The notes beneath the pieces were generated by a model. The model did no database searches, was not told where the DNA came from, and saw only the letters and a list, made by a program, of their open reading frames with translations. Positions 12,553 through 21,709 of a stretch of DNA of 64,000 bases are shown one piece after another. This DNA is from an uncultured Bacteroidales bacterium (lineage in GTDB: Bacteria > Bacteroidota > Bacteroidia > Bacteroidales > Bacteroidaceae). The translations under genes were made by a program, and so were the position numbers. The DNA lies in assembly GCA_902801325.1 (NCBI GenBank), contig CADCHQ010000011.1:1-64000 (forward strand), given 5' to 3'. How positions within the stretch are numbered: the first letter of the stretch is position 1; each line of letters opens with the position of its first letter.

Positions 12553-12593
12553 TTTCCGAGTAATCCGAATATTCTGAGTAATCCGAAAATCCA
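12553..12593 (+). repeat. short dispersed repeat (GAGTAATCCGAA type)
   Basis: Near-copies of GTAATCCGAA and TATTCTGA fill the DUF6057-PD40 gap. Similar strings occur at 16526-16556 (inside the second GH2 gene) and 16849-16893. Confidence 0.55.
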
Positions 12594-14084
12594 ATGAAAA
12601 AAACTATCATTCTTTATTTCTCACTTTTAAGTCTCTTTTTTGTCTCTTGCCAAAAGCCGAAAGTTCCCACGAATTATAGCGAATCGAATCGACCTGCGGC
12701 CATCTTTCCCGACTATCACGATGTGACAGTCCCCATCAACATAGCCCCACTGACCTTTGTCATCGATGAAGATGGAGTTTCGTTTGTTACCCGCATAACT
12801 GCAGGGAAGCAGGAGTGGATATACGGAGGCCGCGAGGTGTGTCCGAAGGCGAAGGAGTGGGAAAAGATGAAGAAGAACGAGAAAATGATGGTCGAAATCT
12901 TTGTCGAGAACACTGGCAAGTGGACGCGCCTCATGCCTTTCGCCATTCATGTTTCGCCCGATTCCATCGACCCATACATTTCGTATCGAATCATCGCGCC
13001 TTCGTATGTTACTTACGAGGATTTGACCATACGCCAGCGTTGTCTTGAGAACTACGACGAGAGCCTCATCTACGGCAATATGTCGAACACCGACGAGAAG
13101 GACGGCCAGTGCATCAACTGCCACGCTTATCAGCAATACAACCCCGAACGCTTGCAGTTCCATGTTCGCCAAGGCCATGGTGGTACCATCATCGCTTATG
13201 ACGGCAAGGTGGAACGCATCGACATGAAGACGGGCAAGACTGTATCGGCAGGTGTTTATCCTGCCTGGCACCCCACAGAGAAACTCATCGCTTACTCTAC
13301 CAACAAGACTGGACAGTCGTTCCACACCAACGACAACCAAAAGGTGGAAGTGCAAGATACCTATAGCGACCTCATGCTCTACGATGTCGACAATCACAAA
13401 GTGATGCCTCTCGAGGCCGACACCAACCAACTTGATTGCTTCCCCTTCTGGAGTCCCGACGGTCGATACCTCTATTACTGCTCGGCCTACTACGAGAAGC
13501 GCGACACGGCCCAAGCTACCACCAAGGAGTTCGACATGATCCTGAACTACAAGGACATCAAATATAGTCTCTATCGTCGTTCCTTCACCCTATCGGACAA
13601 GAGCTTTGGTCCTCGTGAGACGGTTTACGATGCTGCCGCCGATTCGCTGTCGGCTACCCTGCCCCGCATCAGTCCCGACGGCCGCTGGCTCCTCTTCACT
13701 CGTGGCAACCACGGTGTGTTCCACATTTGGCACAGCGATGCCGACCTCTGCCTCATGAACCTTGAGACCAATGAAGTGAAGCCAGCCGAAGAACTTAATT
13801 CCAACGATGTGGAATCGTACCACTCTTGGTCGTCCAATGGACGATGGGTCATCTTCAGTAGTCGTCGCACCGATGGCAACTTCACTCGTCCCTACATCGC
13901 CCACTTCGACGGGAAAGGCCACTTCACACGCCCCTTCGAATTGCCACAGCGCCATCCCAATTACCATCGCGAGCTATTGCGTTCCTACAACATCCCTGAG
14001 TTCATGCTGGGTCCTGTCACCATCCGTCCGCAAGCCTTCGCCGCTGAAGTCCGCAAGGACAGCATACGGGCAACGGCTGAGTGA
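12594..14084 (+). CDS. PD40/TolB-like beta-propeller lipoprotein with a CxxCH motif
   Basis: The protein has 496 residues with a lipoprotein signal (MKKTIILYFSLLSLFFVSC, cysteine 19). An N-terminal region of about 150 residues is followed by the haem-type motif CINCH near 175. A WD40-like/PD40 propeller then follows, with repeated blades such as YPAWHPTEKLIAYST, FPFWSPDGRYLYYCS, PRISPDGRWLLFTRG and SWSSNGRWVIFSSRR. PD40 propellers bind proteins or sugars in the envelope. The CxxCH suggests covalent haem, but a single motif may also bind metal or be structural. It is second in an operon behind the DUF6057 gene. A small CTACGC/GCGTAG hairpin (14153-14166) follows but has no T-run. Confidence 0.8.
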   Translation: MKKTIILYFSLLSLFFVSCQKPKVPTNYSESNRPAAIFPDYHDVTVPINIAPLTFVIDEDGVSFVTRITAGKQEWIYGGREVCPKAKEWEKMKKNEKMMVEIFVENTGKWTRLMPFAIHVSPDSIDPYISYRIIAPSYVTYEDLTIRQRCLENYDESLIYGNMSNTDEKDGQCINCHAYQQYNPERLQFHVRQGHGGTIIAYDGKVERIDMKTGKTVSAGVYPAWHPTEKLIAYSTNKTGQSFHTNDNQKVEVQDTYSDLMLYDVDNHKVMPLEADTNQLDCFPFWSPDGRYLYYCSAYYEKRDTAQATTKEFDMILNYKDIKYSLYRRSFTLSDKSFGPRETVYDAAADSLSATLPRISPDGRWLLFTRGNHGVFHIWHSDADLCLMNLETNEVKPAEELNSNDVESYHSWSSNGRWVIFSSRRTDGNFTRPYIAHFDGKGHFTRPFELPQRHPNYHRELLRSYNIPEFMLGPVTIRPQAFAAEVRKDSIRATAE

Positions 14085-14208
14085 GGGAATAGCCGAACAA
14101 GTTCGAGTCCTTGTCCTTGCACATTCGTACAATCGTTCTTGCTCCGTCAAGGCTACGCAAGCGTAGGCTTTGCCGTACGATTACGTATCTTCAACCTGCG
14201 GTTTTAGG

Positions 14209-14277
14209 TACTCACGCTCGGAAATAATCAAATAAATTTGGCATTTCGCTCGCTTAATCGTACCTTTGCCATAGTAT
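14209..14277 (+). repeat. 70 bp promoter-bearing repeat, copy 3 (promoter of the second GH2 gene)
   Basis: ACTCACGCTCGGAAATAATC is followed by TTTG (14237-14240), CTCGCTTAATCG and TACCTTTG (14261-14268), with 20 bp between the boxes. The ATG at 14290 is about 15-20 nt after the expected start site. Confidence 0.75.
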
Positions 14278-14289
14278 CAACCAATTCAG

Positions 14290-16848
14290 ATGAAGTCTCC
14301 TACAGCCATGAACATGAAACGCACAGCTTTGATGGCACTGGCCATCCTCATTTCATCAATTCCTCACTTCACCAGTTCATCACTCCTTTTTGCCCAGTAT
14401 CGCGACTATAAAGAACAAGTCACGAAGGTAAATCGTCCGTTTAATGAGATTCCTTCACAAGGAACGGGTGAAGGGCTGTTGTTCAACTTCGACTGGCGCT
14501 TCCAGTTGGGCAACCCCGAAGGAGCAGAGAAGGAAGACTTTAATGATGCTGGTTGGCGAAAACTGGACCTGCCACACGATTTCCAGTTCGAACAACCATG
14601 GGACCAATCGGCCGGTGGTGCCCGAGGTTTCAAACAAAGGTGCGAAGGATGGTATCGCAAGACGTTCGATGCTCCACAAGAGTGGCAAGGCCTGCAGGTG
14701 GTACTTGACTTCGACGGAGTGATGTATTATGGCGACGTATATGTCAATGGAACTAAAGTGGCCTCCTCGGAGTATGGATACATAGGTTTTGAGACAGACA
14801 TCTCGCGACACTTGCACTATGGAGGCAAGAACGTGGTGGCGGTCTATGCCAACTCTGGCAAGCCGAACGGAAGCCGTTGGTACACCGGTGCTGGTCTCTT
14901 CCGCGATATCCACTTGCTACTTCGCAATAACACCCATGTCGCTCGTCACGGAATCTATGTCAAATCAGAAGTGAAAGGAGAGTCGGCGAGTGTGCAAGTG
15001 CAAGTGGATGTAGACGGATTCCCTCATGGAAGCGGAGAACAACCGCAAACATTAGTGAAAGCCACCATTAAGGACAAAGAAGGCCAAAGTCTGGGACAGG
15101 CAGAAGCCGTGATGAACACGCTTACGAAACATCGTCACGACGAGATTGCCCTACCCGTTATCACCTTAACAAAGCCAACGCTTTGGGACATAGACAATCC
15201 TTATTTATATAATGTAGAGGTGGAAATCATGGTGGACGGAGTGCTTACTGACAAGCAATCAGAGCGTTTCGGCATTCGAACCATTGAGTACAGTCCTGAG
15301 TTTGGTTTCAAACTGAACGGAAAGAAAGTGTTCCTCAAAGGTATGGCCAACCACCATGATATGGGAGCCCTTGGTGCTGCTTCGTTTGACGATGCCATTC
15401 GACGCCAGTTCAGTGTAATGAAGCAGTTCGGATTTAATGCCTTGCGCTGTTCACATAACCCCTATGCTCGCTCACTCACTCGCATAGCCGATGAAATGGG
15501 TATGCTCATCGTGGACGAATTAATAGATAAATGGAGTGATGACGAATATTGGGGAGGCCGGAAACCATTCATGCAGATATGGCCTGAACTCATCGGGGAA
15601 TGGATAACACGCGACAGAAACTGCCCAAGCGTAGTACTTTGGAGTTTGGGCAATGAACTTCAGATACGAGACAATTGGTCTGGTTACAAAACCAACGACT
15701 GGGGAATCACCACATACAGAATCTTTGACCAGATGGTAAAGAGGTTAGACGCCACACGCCCAACCACAGTGGCAATGTTCCCTGCACGAGCAGGAGCCAT
15801 ACGCGAGGAGAAGGAGTTTAAGAGCTATTTTGCACCACCCGAACTCGCTTGTGCGACGGAGGTTAGTTCCTTTAACTATCAATGGGATTGTTATCCTAAG
15901 TACTTCGAATACAAGCCAGACATGATTCTCTTCCAAAGCGAAGCCGTGACCAACCAAATGCAGGCACCCTTCTATGGAATGGATCAGAAGCGAACTGTAG
16001 GCTTGGCTTATTGGGGTGCCATCGAATACTGGGGTGAAGCTGACCGTTGGCCTAAGAAGGGCTGGAACTATTCCTTCTTTGGTCACACCCTATGGCCTCG
16101 TCCACAAGCATGGCTCATCAAAGGTGCCTTCGAACCGGAAGAACCCGTAGTGCACATAGGCGTACTGACGGGAGGCGAAAGCCTGAGTTGGAACGCTATT
16201 AATGTCGGACAGAAGACATACACCGAATTCTGGAACTTCAAAGAAGGGTCGAAGCAACAAGTGACTACGTTCACCAACTGTGAGGAAGTGGAACTCTTTA
16301 TTGAGGGACAAGGAGCAGGAAGCAAGGGGCAAGGTAGCAAGAGCCTTGGCCGACAGAAAAACGACACAACGGACGTGTTCAAGCGAGGAATCATCAAGTG
16401 GGATGTGCCCTATCAACCTGGTAAACTCACTGCCATCGCCTATAACAATGGTAAGGAAGTCGCTCGTCACCAGATAATGACTGCCGGCAAGGCCGTTCGC
16501 CTCATCATCGAGGAAGAGACTTTGGAAAATCAGAATAATCCAAGTATTCCGATGAAAGCTGACGGCATGTCGCTGAAGTACCTAACCATCCGAGCCGTTG
16601 ACAAGCAAGGAAACATCGTTCCCTCGTTCGACGAACCACTTACCATCAACATCGAAGGCACAGGTGCCACCCTGCTCTCACTTGACAATGGTGACCATTA
16701 CACCAATGACCTCTTCGGTCCATCAGTAACCACGAAGCAGATGCACTTGGGACAAATGCAGGTCATCTTACGCTCTACTCGACAAGGCGGCAAAGTGGCA
16801 GTAAAGGCCACCACACCTAGCCTCAAGGCTCAGTGGAAAGCGAAATAA
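14290..16848 (+). CDS. GH2 family beta-galactosidase-like glycosidase, exported
   Basis: The protein has up to 852 residues. It has an N-terminal signal sequence (the core LMALAILISSIPHF ends before LLFAQ), a sugar-binding domain, an immunoglobulin-like domain, a TIM barrel with acid/base Glu in LWSLGNELQ (near 450) and candidate nucleophile Glu in LFQSEAVTN (near 549), a DUF4982-like domain, and a C-terminal GH2 beta domain. Start 14290 is the first ATG after the promoter; 14308 or 14314 (MKRTALM) would give a tidier signal peptide. Two stretches look repeat-derived: EGQGAGSKGQGSKSLG and TLENQNNPSIPMK. The substrate is a beta-linked sugar, likely galactoside given the GH53 and LacZ genes nearby. 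Confidence 0.87.
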   Translation: MKSPTAMNMKRTALMALAILISSIPHFTSSSLLFAQYRDYKEQVTKVNRPFNEIPSQGTGEGLLFNFDWRFQLGNPEGAEKEDFNDAGWRKLDLPHDFQFEQPWDQSAGGARGFKQRCEGWYRKTFDAPQEWQGLQVVLDFDGVMYYGDVYVNGTKVASSEYGYIGFETDISRHLHYGGKNVVAVYANSGKPNGSRWYTGAGLFRDIHLLLRNNTHVARHGIYVKSEVKGESASVQVQVDVDGFPHGSGEQPQTLVKATIKDKEGQSLGQAEAVMNTLTKHRHDEIALPVITLTKPTLWDIDNPYLYNVEVEIMVDGVLTDKQSERFGIRTIEYSPEFGFKLNGKKVFLKGMANHHDMGALGAASFDDAIRRQFSVMKQFGFNALRCSHNPYARSLTRIADEMGMLIVDELIDKWSDDEYWGGRKPFMQIWPELIGEWITRDRNCPSVVLWSLGNELQIRDNWSGYKTNDWGITTYRIFDQMVKRLDATRPTTVAMFPARAGAIREEKEFKSYFAPPELACATEVSSFNYQWDCYPKYFEYKPDMILFQSEAVTNQMQAPFYGMDQKRTVGLAYWGAIEYWGEADRWPKKGWNYSFFGHTLWPRPQAWLIKGAFEPEEPVVHIGVLTGGESLSWNAINVGQKTYTEFWNFKEGSKQQVTTFTNCEEVELFIEGQGAGSKGQGSKSLGRQKNDTTDVFKRGIIKWDVPYQPGKLTAIAYNNGKEVARHQIMTAGKAVRLIIEEETLENQNNPSIPMKADGMSLKYLTIRAVDKQGNIVPSFDEPLTINIEGTGATLLSLDNGDHYTNDLFGPSVTTKQMHLGQMQVILRSTRQGGKVAVKATTPSLKAQWKAK

Positions 16849-16893
16849 TCTGGAATGATCTGAGATTATTTGAATAATCTGAATAATCTGAGC
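16849..16893. repeat. short dispersed repeat between convergent genes (AATAATCTGA type)
   Basis: Four near-copies of ATCTGAATA or AATCTGAG fill the 45 bp between the GH2 and GH53 stop codons. No clear terminator hairpin is seen. Confidence 0.5.
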
Positions 16894-18273
16894 TTATCGC
16901 AAAACCTTACGCCCGTTCTGGATATAGATTCCACGAACGGGCTTTTCTATGCGTCTGCCCGAAAGATCATAAAGAGAGTGATGCTGTGAGGAAGTGATGG
17001 AATGAGGAAGACTCTCTATTCCTTCTATCCCATCGGTAGATAGGAAGGTGGAGAGAAGGGCAACGGGATTGGTGCCGTCGGGAGCCACGAGCATGGCATG
17101 ACGCTGACTGCTTCCGTTCTGCCAAAGCCCTCGATTCTGCCAATTCTTCATTACGGTCTTTTGGTATCCGTTTCCACATTCCTCGGGCATCCAATAATAA
17201 AGACCCGTGACACTGCTGTAAGACTCAAGGAAAGCAATAAGGTCACGCAGGAAATTGGCCTGTCCTTGTGCGTTGGCCGTCCAATTGCTGTTGAGTTGGG
17301 CAATGGTGTAATTGGCATCGGAAGGATACCAGTTGTTATACCAAGCCGTTTCTACGATTTGTACTTCCTTATCGGCAAAGTCTTTGCCCAGGGTGGCAAG
17401 CAGACTGCCAAGCACCGACAAAGGTCCGTGCCAGAAGGGATAATAGGAAAGTCCGATTACGTCGAAGTTGGTGAAGCCTGCCGTGCGAAGGTGACGATAA
17501 AAGTTGTCGCTATTGCGCGTGGCATTGCCCATTTCAGTATGAACAACTATACGCACTTGCATGCTATCAAGTCCGCTGTCGGCAAAGGACTGGCGGACGC
17601 CATGAGCGGCATTGTTGAGGAAAGAGGCAGTGCGTTGCCACTGACTGGTGCCATCGCTATATGAGGCACTCCAAGTGGGACAATAACCGGCAGCGACATA
17701 CTGGGAACTGCTGCTTGGGTACTTGCCTGTGTCTGTGTCCCAAAGCAGGCCATAGGTAATCTCATTGCCTATCTGCACATAATCAGGAGTTGCCCCACCA
17801 GCAATCATTGCAGAGATGACCGAATGGGTGTAGGTGTACAGCTGGGAAGCAAGTGCCGCACGAGAGTGGTCGGTCCAAGAGGCAGGAATCTTCTGCGTAG
17901 AAGGGTCGGCCCATGTGTCACTGTAATGTAGGTCGAGCATAAAGCAAAGGCCAGCATCCTTCACACGCTTACCCAATGAAAGAACATAGGCAAGGTCCTG
18001 ACAAACGGAAGGATCAGTGTCTTGCGAAGGGTCGACAAAGAGACGCACACGTACGGCCGTCCATCCTTGCGATTTCACGTAAGGAATAAGGTCGGTAATA
18101 ACCGTACCGCTGGCATCGAGCCACTTATCGCCCGCTTGTTCGTATGCAGGAATCATGCTTAGGTCGCCACCCACAAAGCGAGATTGGGCGGCAACTGTGT
18201 TGCCTAAAGAATAATGAATAGTGAATAAAGAGGGAAATGCACAAAGCACCAAAAGCAACAGGCGTTTCATCAT
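16894..18273 (-). CDS. GH53 endo-beta-1,4-galactanase with T9SS-like tail
   Basis: The protein has 459 residues and cleaves beta-1,4-galactan side chains of pectin outside the inner membrane. The signal peptide contains LFTIHYSL, encoded by an A/T-rich dispersed repeat. The GH53 barrel starts at FVGGDLSMIPAYEQAG and carries the acid/base Glu in QIGNEITYG (near 168) and the nucleophile in IVETAWYNNWYP (near 307). The last 25 residues (YDLSGRRIEKPVRGIYIQNG and the next few) resemble the short sorting tails of Prevotella secreted proteins. The ATG at 18273 (or 18270) is used rather than 18318, which lies inside the preceding murF-alr gene. It begins 4 bp after the murF-alr stop codon, so it may be translationally coupled to a cell-wall gene. 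Confidence 0.9.
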   Translation of the reverse strand: MMKRLLLLVLCAFPSLFTIHYSLGNTVAAQSRFVGGDLSMIPAYEQAGDKWLDASGTVITDLIPYVKSQGWTAVRVRLFVDPSQDTDPSVCQDLAYVLSLGKRVKDAGLCFMLDLHYSDTWADPSTQKIPASWTDHSRAALASQLYTYTHSVISAMIAGGATPDYVQIGNEITYGLLWDTDTGKYPSSSSQYVAAGYCPTWSASYSDGTSQWQRTASFLNNAAHGVRQSFADSGLDSMQVRIVVHTEMGNATRNSDNFYRHLRTAGFTNFDVIGLSYYPFWHGPLSVLGSLLATLGKDFADKEVQIVETAWYNNWYPSDANYTIAQLNSNWTANAQGQANFLRDLIAFLESYSSVTGLYYWMPEECGNGYQKTVMKNWQNRGLWQNGSSQRHAMLVAPDGTNPVALLSTFLSTDGIEGIESLPHSITSSQHHSLYDLSGRRIEKPVRGIYIQNGRKVLR

Positions 18274-18277
18274 ATTC

Positions 18278-20653
18278 TTACTTCTTAAAATAAACTCTTT
18301 TGACACGATTCGAAACACTGGTCAGAATCTCGTAGGGAATGGTCTCAATGACGTCACTCAAGGTTGTCACAGGCAACTCCCTTCCGAAGATGATGGCGGT
18401 GTCGCCCTCCTGGCAAGGAACGTCCGTAACGTCAATCATGCACACATCCATGCAGATGTTGCCCACATAGGGTGCCTTGTGGCCGTTGACCATGCAATAA
18501 GCATGTCCGTTACCGAGATAGCGGTCGAGCCCGTCGGCATATCCGATAGGCAGGACGGCAATGCGGCTGTCACGCTTCAGTTTGCCTCGACGACTGTAAC
18601 CCACCGTCTCCTCCTTAGGCACATCGTGAATCTGCAGAATAGTGGTCTTGAGCGTGGATACGTTATATATCATCTTATTCGTGCGGGCATCGATTCCATA
18701 AAGTCCAAGACCTAGGCGCACCATATCCATTTGCCTTTCAGGGAAGTGTTCGATTCCTGCCGAATTACATATGTGGCGCAGGATCGTGTGGTGGGGATAG
18801 GCGGCTTGCAGCGCATCGGCTCCATGCAGGAAACGTTCGTACTGTACAGCCGAGAAGGCATCGAAATCGTCGCTGTCGCTTCCCACGAAATGCGAGAATA
18901 CACTACGCGGTAGCACGGTTTGCTGGCTTTGCAGGCGTGAAACGAGTCGAGGCATGTCCTTCATCGGATCGAACCCAAGTCGATGCATTCCCGTGTCGAG
19001 CTTAATGTGCACAGGAAAACCTTTTATGCCCTCTCGCTCTGCAGCATGGATGAGGGCGTCGAGCAGACGGAAAGAATAGACCTCGGGCTCCAGGTTGTAG
19101 TGGAACATCGTTCTGAATGAAGTCATCTCTGGGTTCATGATCATCAATCCCGTTGAGATACCTGCCTGACGCAATTGTACGCCTTCGTCAGCAACTGCGA
19201 CCGCCAAGTAATCGACACCCTGATCCTGCAAAGTGCGCGAGACTTCGACGCTTCCTGCTCCATAGGCATCGGCCTTCACCATACATATCATGCGAACGCC
19301 TGGCTTAAGCAAAGAACGATAGTGATTCAGGTTAGAGACGATAGCCTTCAGGTCCACCTCAAGGATGGTTTCGTGCACTTGCTCCTCAAACTGAGTCACA
19401 AGGTCCTCGAAATGGAAGCTTCTGGCTCCCTTGATGAGGATTACCTCGTCGTGCAACTCAAAGAAGACCTTCGACGAAAGCAGGTCTGCTGTATCTGGGA
19501 AGAAATGGCAGGTGGCACCACACGCTTTCATCATTGCAACCGCATTATGGCACAAGCCCTCTCCCACTCCGATGAAAGTGTTTATCTTATGTTCCGAAAC
19601 GAGCGAGGCCACTTGTTTGTAGAGCTGTTCGTCAGGAATTCCCGTCTGTTGCATGTCGCTCAGAATCAGCGTGTGACTGCGATTCTTCTCATCAGGACGC
19701 CGACTCATAAAATCGAGAGCAATGCGCAACGAGTCGGGATCATTATTATAGGAATCATTGATAAGCGTGCATCCGTTTCTTCCTCCCATCACCTCCAGGC
19801 GCATGGGAATAGGCTCCAAGTCCGACTTGCGTTGTTCAACGACTGTCTCGTCCATTCCCAAATGCCGACAAACGGCCACACAAAGTTGTTTGTCCAAGTC
19901 CCAAGGAGATGAGTCGGCGGGCATTTCCACAGGCATGAGTTTACCTTTGAAACCAATCTCATGAATGCATATATCCACCACACGATTGCCTCGAGGATAG
20001 ACAAGCACTTCGGCATGCTGGAAGAGTGTAAGCTTTTCGAGGCACTTTTGCTTGTACGAGTTGAAGTTCTCCTGATGGGCGTCGCCAAGACCCGTAAATA
20101 CGCCTATCGTCGGACGTATGATCTCCTCCAAAGCACTCATTTCTCCTGGCTGGGAGATGGCCGCCTCAAAGATGCCGATCTCCGACTCTTCGTTCAGGTT
20201 CCATACGCTCAAGGGCACTCCAATCTGGCTGTTATAGCTACGAGGCGAACGCGTGACCACATAATCCGGTTGAAGCATCTGTGCCAACCATTCTTTCACC
20301 ATCGTCTTGCCGTTCGAACCCGTAATGCCGACTACAGGTATGCTGAACTGGCGACGATGGTTCGAAACCAGTCGCTGCAAGGCTTTCAGGGTGTCGTCAA
20401 CTACAAGGAAGGTGGCTTCTGGGAGTTCTTCCTCGGGCAGGCGACTGACTACAAACGAACGAACGCCCCGCTGATAGAGTTGGGATATGAAATTGTGTCC
20501 GTCACCCCTTCGCGTGACAATCGCAAAGAACAGGCTGTCCTCAGGTGAGGAAAGCGAACGACTGTCAGTAAGTAACCAACGAACGGGTGTATCGGTTTTG
20601 CCTTTAAGTGGAACGCCGATGGCTTCGGCTATTTTCTTTATGGTATAAGTCAT
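18278..20653 (-). CDS. bifunctional MurF / alanine racemase fusion
   Basis: The protein has 791 residues and supplies two steps of peptidoglycan synthesis. The MurF half (about 1-425), which adds D-Ala-D-Ala to UDP-MurNAc-tripeptide, has the ATP loop TGSNGKT (111-117). The alanine racemase half (about 426-791), which makes D-Ala, has the PLP lysine in MVKADAYGAG and the C-terminal GNICMDVCMIDVT segment with the usual MxD signature. This fusion is common in Bacteroidetes and couples supply with use of D-Ala. Its start lies 14 bp beyond the stop of the upstream GSCFA gene, and GH53 follows at 4 bp, giving a three-gene unit. Confidence 0.95.
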   Translation of the reverse strand: MTYTIKKIAEAIGVPLKGKTDTPVRWLLTDSRSLSSPEDSLFFAIVTRRGDGHNFISQLYQRGVRSFVVSRLPEEELPEATFLVVDDTLKALQRLVSNHRRQFSIPVVGITGSNGKTMVKEWLAQMLQPDYVVTRSPRSYNSQIGVPLSVWNLNEESEIGIFEAAISQPGEMSALEEIIRPTIGVFTGLGDAHQENFNSYKQKCLEKLTLFQHAEVLVYPRGNRVVDICIHEIGFKGKLMPVEMPADSSPWDLDKQLCVAVCRHLGMDETVVEQRKSDLEPIPMRLEVMGGRNGCTLINDSYNNDPDSLRIALDFMSRRPDEKNRSHTLILSDMQQTGIPDEQLYKQVASLVSEHKINTFIGVGEGLCHNAVAMMKACGATCHFFPDTADLLSSKVFFELHDEVILIKGARSFHFEDLVTQFEEQVHETILEVDLKAIVSNLNHYRSLLKPGVRMICMVKADAYGAGSVEVSRTLQDQGVDYLAVAVADEGVQLRQAGISTGLMIMNPEMTSFRTMFHYNLEPEVYSFRLLDALIHAAEREGIKGFPVHIKLDTGMHRLGFDPMKDMPRLVSRLQSQQTVLPRSVFSHFVGSDSDDFDAFSAVQYERFLHGADALQAAYPHHTILRHICNSAGIEHFPERQMDMVRLGLGLYGIDARTNKMIYNVSTLKTTILQIHDVPKEETVGYSRRGKLKRDSRIAVLPIGYADGLDRYLGNGHAYCMVNGHKAPYVGNICMDVCMIDVTDVPCQEGDTAIIFGRELPVTTLSDVIETIPYEILTSVSNRVKRVYFKK

Positions 20654-20667
20654 GATAACATTTGTTT

Positions 20668-21633
20668 TTATTCGGAAGGAAAAGAGAGGTGGGGATAATC
20701 GTCCCTGAGTTTGTCGAGTTGCGCTTGGGTGTGCTCGCGGAACGAAACATATTCAGGCGACTCAGGATGCAAAGGTCTGTGGGCAAGCGAACGCCGGATC
20801 GGTTCCCATCGAGCCAAGTAGCTACGCACTTCATCACTCATCCATTCGTTCGACAATCGTTGCCAAATGTAATCCACAGCTTGGTCCGACGGATGGAGCA
20901 TATCCTCTTCATAGAATCGATAATCGCGCAAATCATCGAGAAGCAATTCGTAGGCAGGGAAATAGCTTATCCAATCGGGGTGAAGCGTCTGCAGCTTATC
21001 GACGGCAAGCAAGAGTCTGGCCTTAGCCAACTGACTTTCGTGCATCCCATACTTGGAATAGCGATAAGGACTGACGGTAAATATCACTTGCATCCGGGGA
21101 TTGTCCTCGTGCAAGGATGTCAAAGCCGCATCGAGTGCCTCCACAATTTCCTCCACGCTCAAGTCATATTCCTCAAACTCTATCGAAGGCAAGCGGTGGC
21201 AGTTGGCCACAACTTCATACGTCTCCTTATAAATATAGTACCGACTTGTCCCCAAGGTAAGGAACAGGTTGTCGGCACGTTTGAGCTCAGTATGCAAACT
21301 GGAGAGAGCCTCATCAGTCGCTTGTCGGCATTCGTCAGCATCGAGGCGTGAAAGCGAAGAATCGCCCAGCCACGTGTGCCACATCCCTTTGTAAAGCACG
21401 AAATCACGCTCAGGGTCAGCCTCTTGCGAAGTTAGCAATCGAGCTATGCTCACAGGGTTGTACATCACCCCAAGCGGGTTCACCATCGTCCGTAATCGGG
21501 CTTCGGAGAAACGCTTCCCCACATGTTCAGCAAAACAAGAACCGATAAACAGATTCTTGTCCTCTAATCCGATGAGCCGAAGGGGCGAACCAACGGCAAC
21601 GGGCGTGCGAAAGCGGTCATTCGTGCAATTCAT
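20668..21633 (-). CDS. GSCFA domain protein
   Basis: The protein has 321 residues and shows the family signature GSCFAEHVG near the N-terminus (NLFIGSCFAEHVGKRF) and the following NPLGVMYNP. GSCFA proteins look like SGNH/GDSL hydrolases; their substrate is not established. Two adjacent ATGs (21636 and 21633) exist. The second is preferred because it lies 4 nt after the -7 box, the spacing seen at other leaderless starts in this window. It precedes murF-alr and may therefore act on envelope glycans or acyl groups, which is inference from position. Confidence 0.85.
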   Translation of the reverse strand: MNCTNDRFRTPVAVGSPLRLIGLEDKNLFIGSCFAEHVGKRFSEARLRTMVNPLGVMYNPVSIARLLTSQEADPERDFVLYKGMWHTWLGDSSLSRLDADECRQATDEALSSLHTELKRADNLFLTLGTSRYYIYKETYEVVANCHRLPSIEFEEYDLSVEEIVEALDAALTSLHEDNPRMQVIFTVSPYRYSKYGMHESQLAKARLLLAVDKLQTLHPDWISYFPAYELLLDDLRDYRFYEEDMLHPSDQAVDYIWQRLSNEWMSDEVRSYLARWEPIRRSLAHRPLHPESPEYVSFREHTQAQLDKLRDDYPHLSFPSE

Positions 21634-21637
21634 CATG

Positions 21638-21645
21638 CAAAAGTA
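21638..21645 (-). promoter_or_regulatory. -7 box of the GSCFA-murF-alr unit
   Basis: Minus strand TACTTTTG fits TAnnTTTG exactly. No good -33 TTTG is found at 19-21 bp. The box ends 1 nt before the first ATG and 4 nt before the second, so the message should be leaderless. It overlaps the divergent uxaC promoter. Confidence 0.55.
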
Positions 21646-21653
21646 CGATTTTC

Positions 21654-21685
21654 TTTCGACATTTCACAGAAAATGATTACTTTTG
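21654..21685 (+). promoter_or_regulatory. uxaC promoter
   Basis: TTTC (21654-21657), a 20 bp spacer and an exact TACTTTTG (21678-21685). The ATG follows 24 nt later. It faces the GSCFA promoter, so the two start regions overlap and could interfere. Confidence 0.6.
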
Positions 21686-21709
21686 TGAGCATTAAACTAA
21701 CATTAAACC

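Noticed and set aside
13125..13142. PD40 lipoprotein as a true c-type cytochrome
   Set aside because: There is only one CxxCH and no clear axial ligand context; it is recorded as a motif only.
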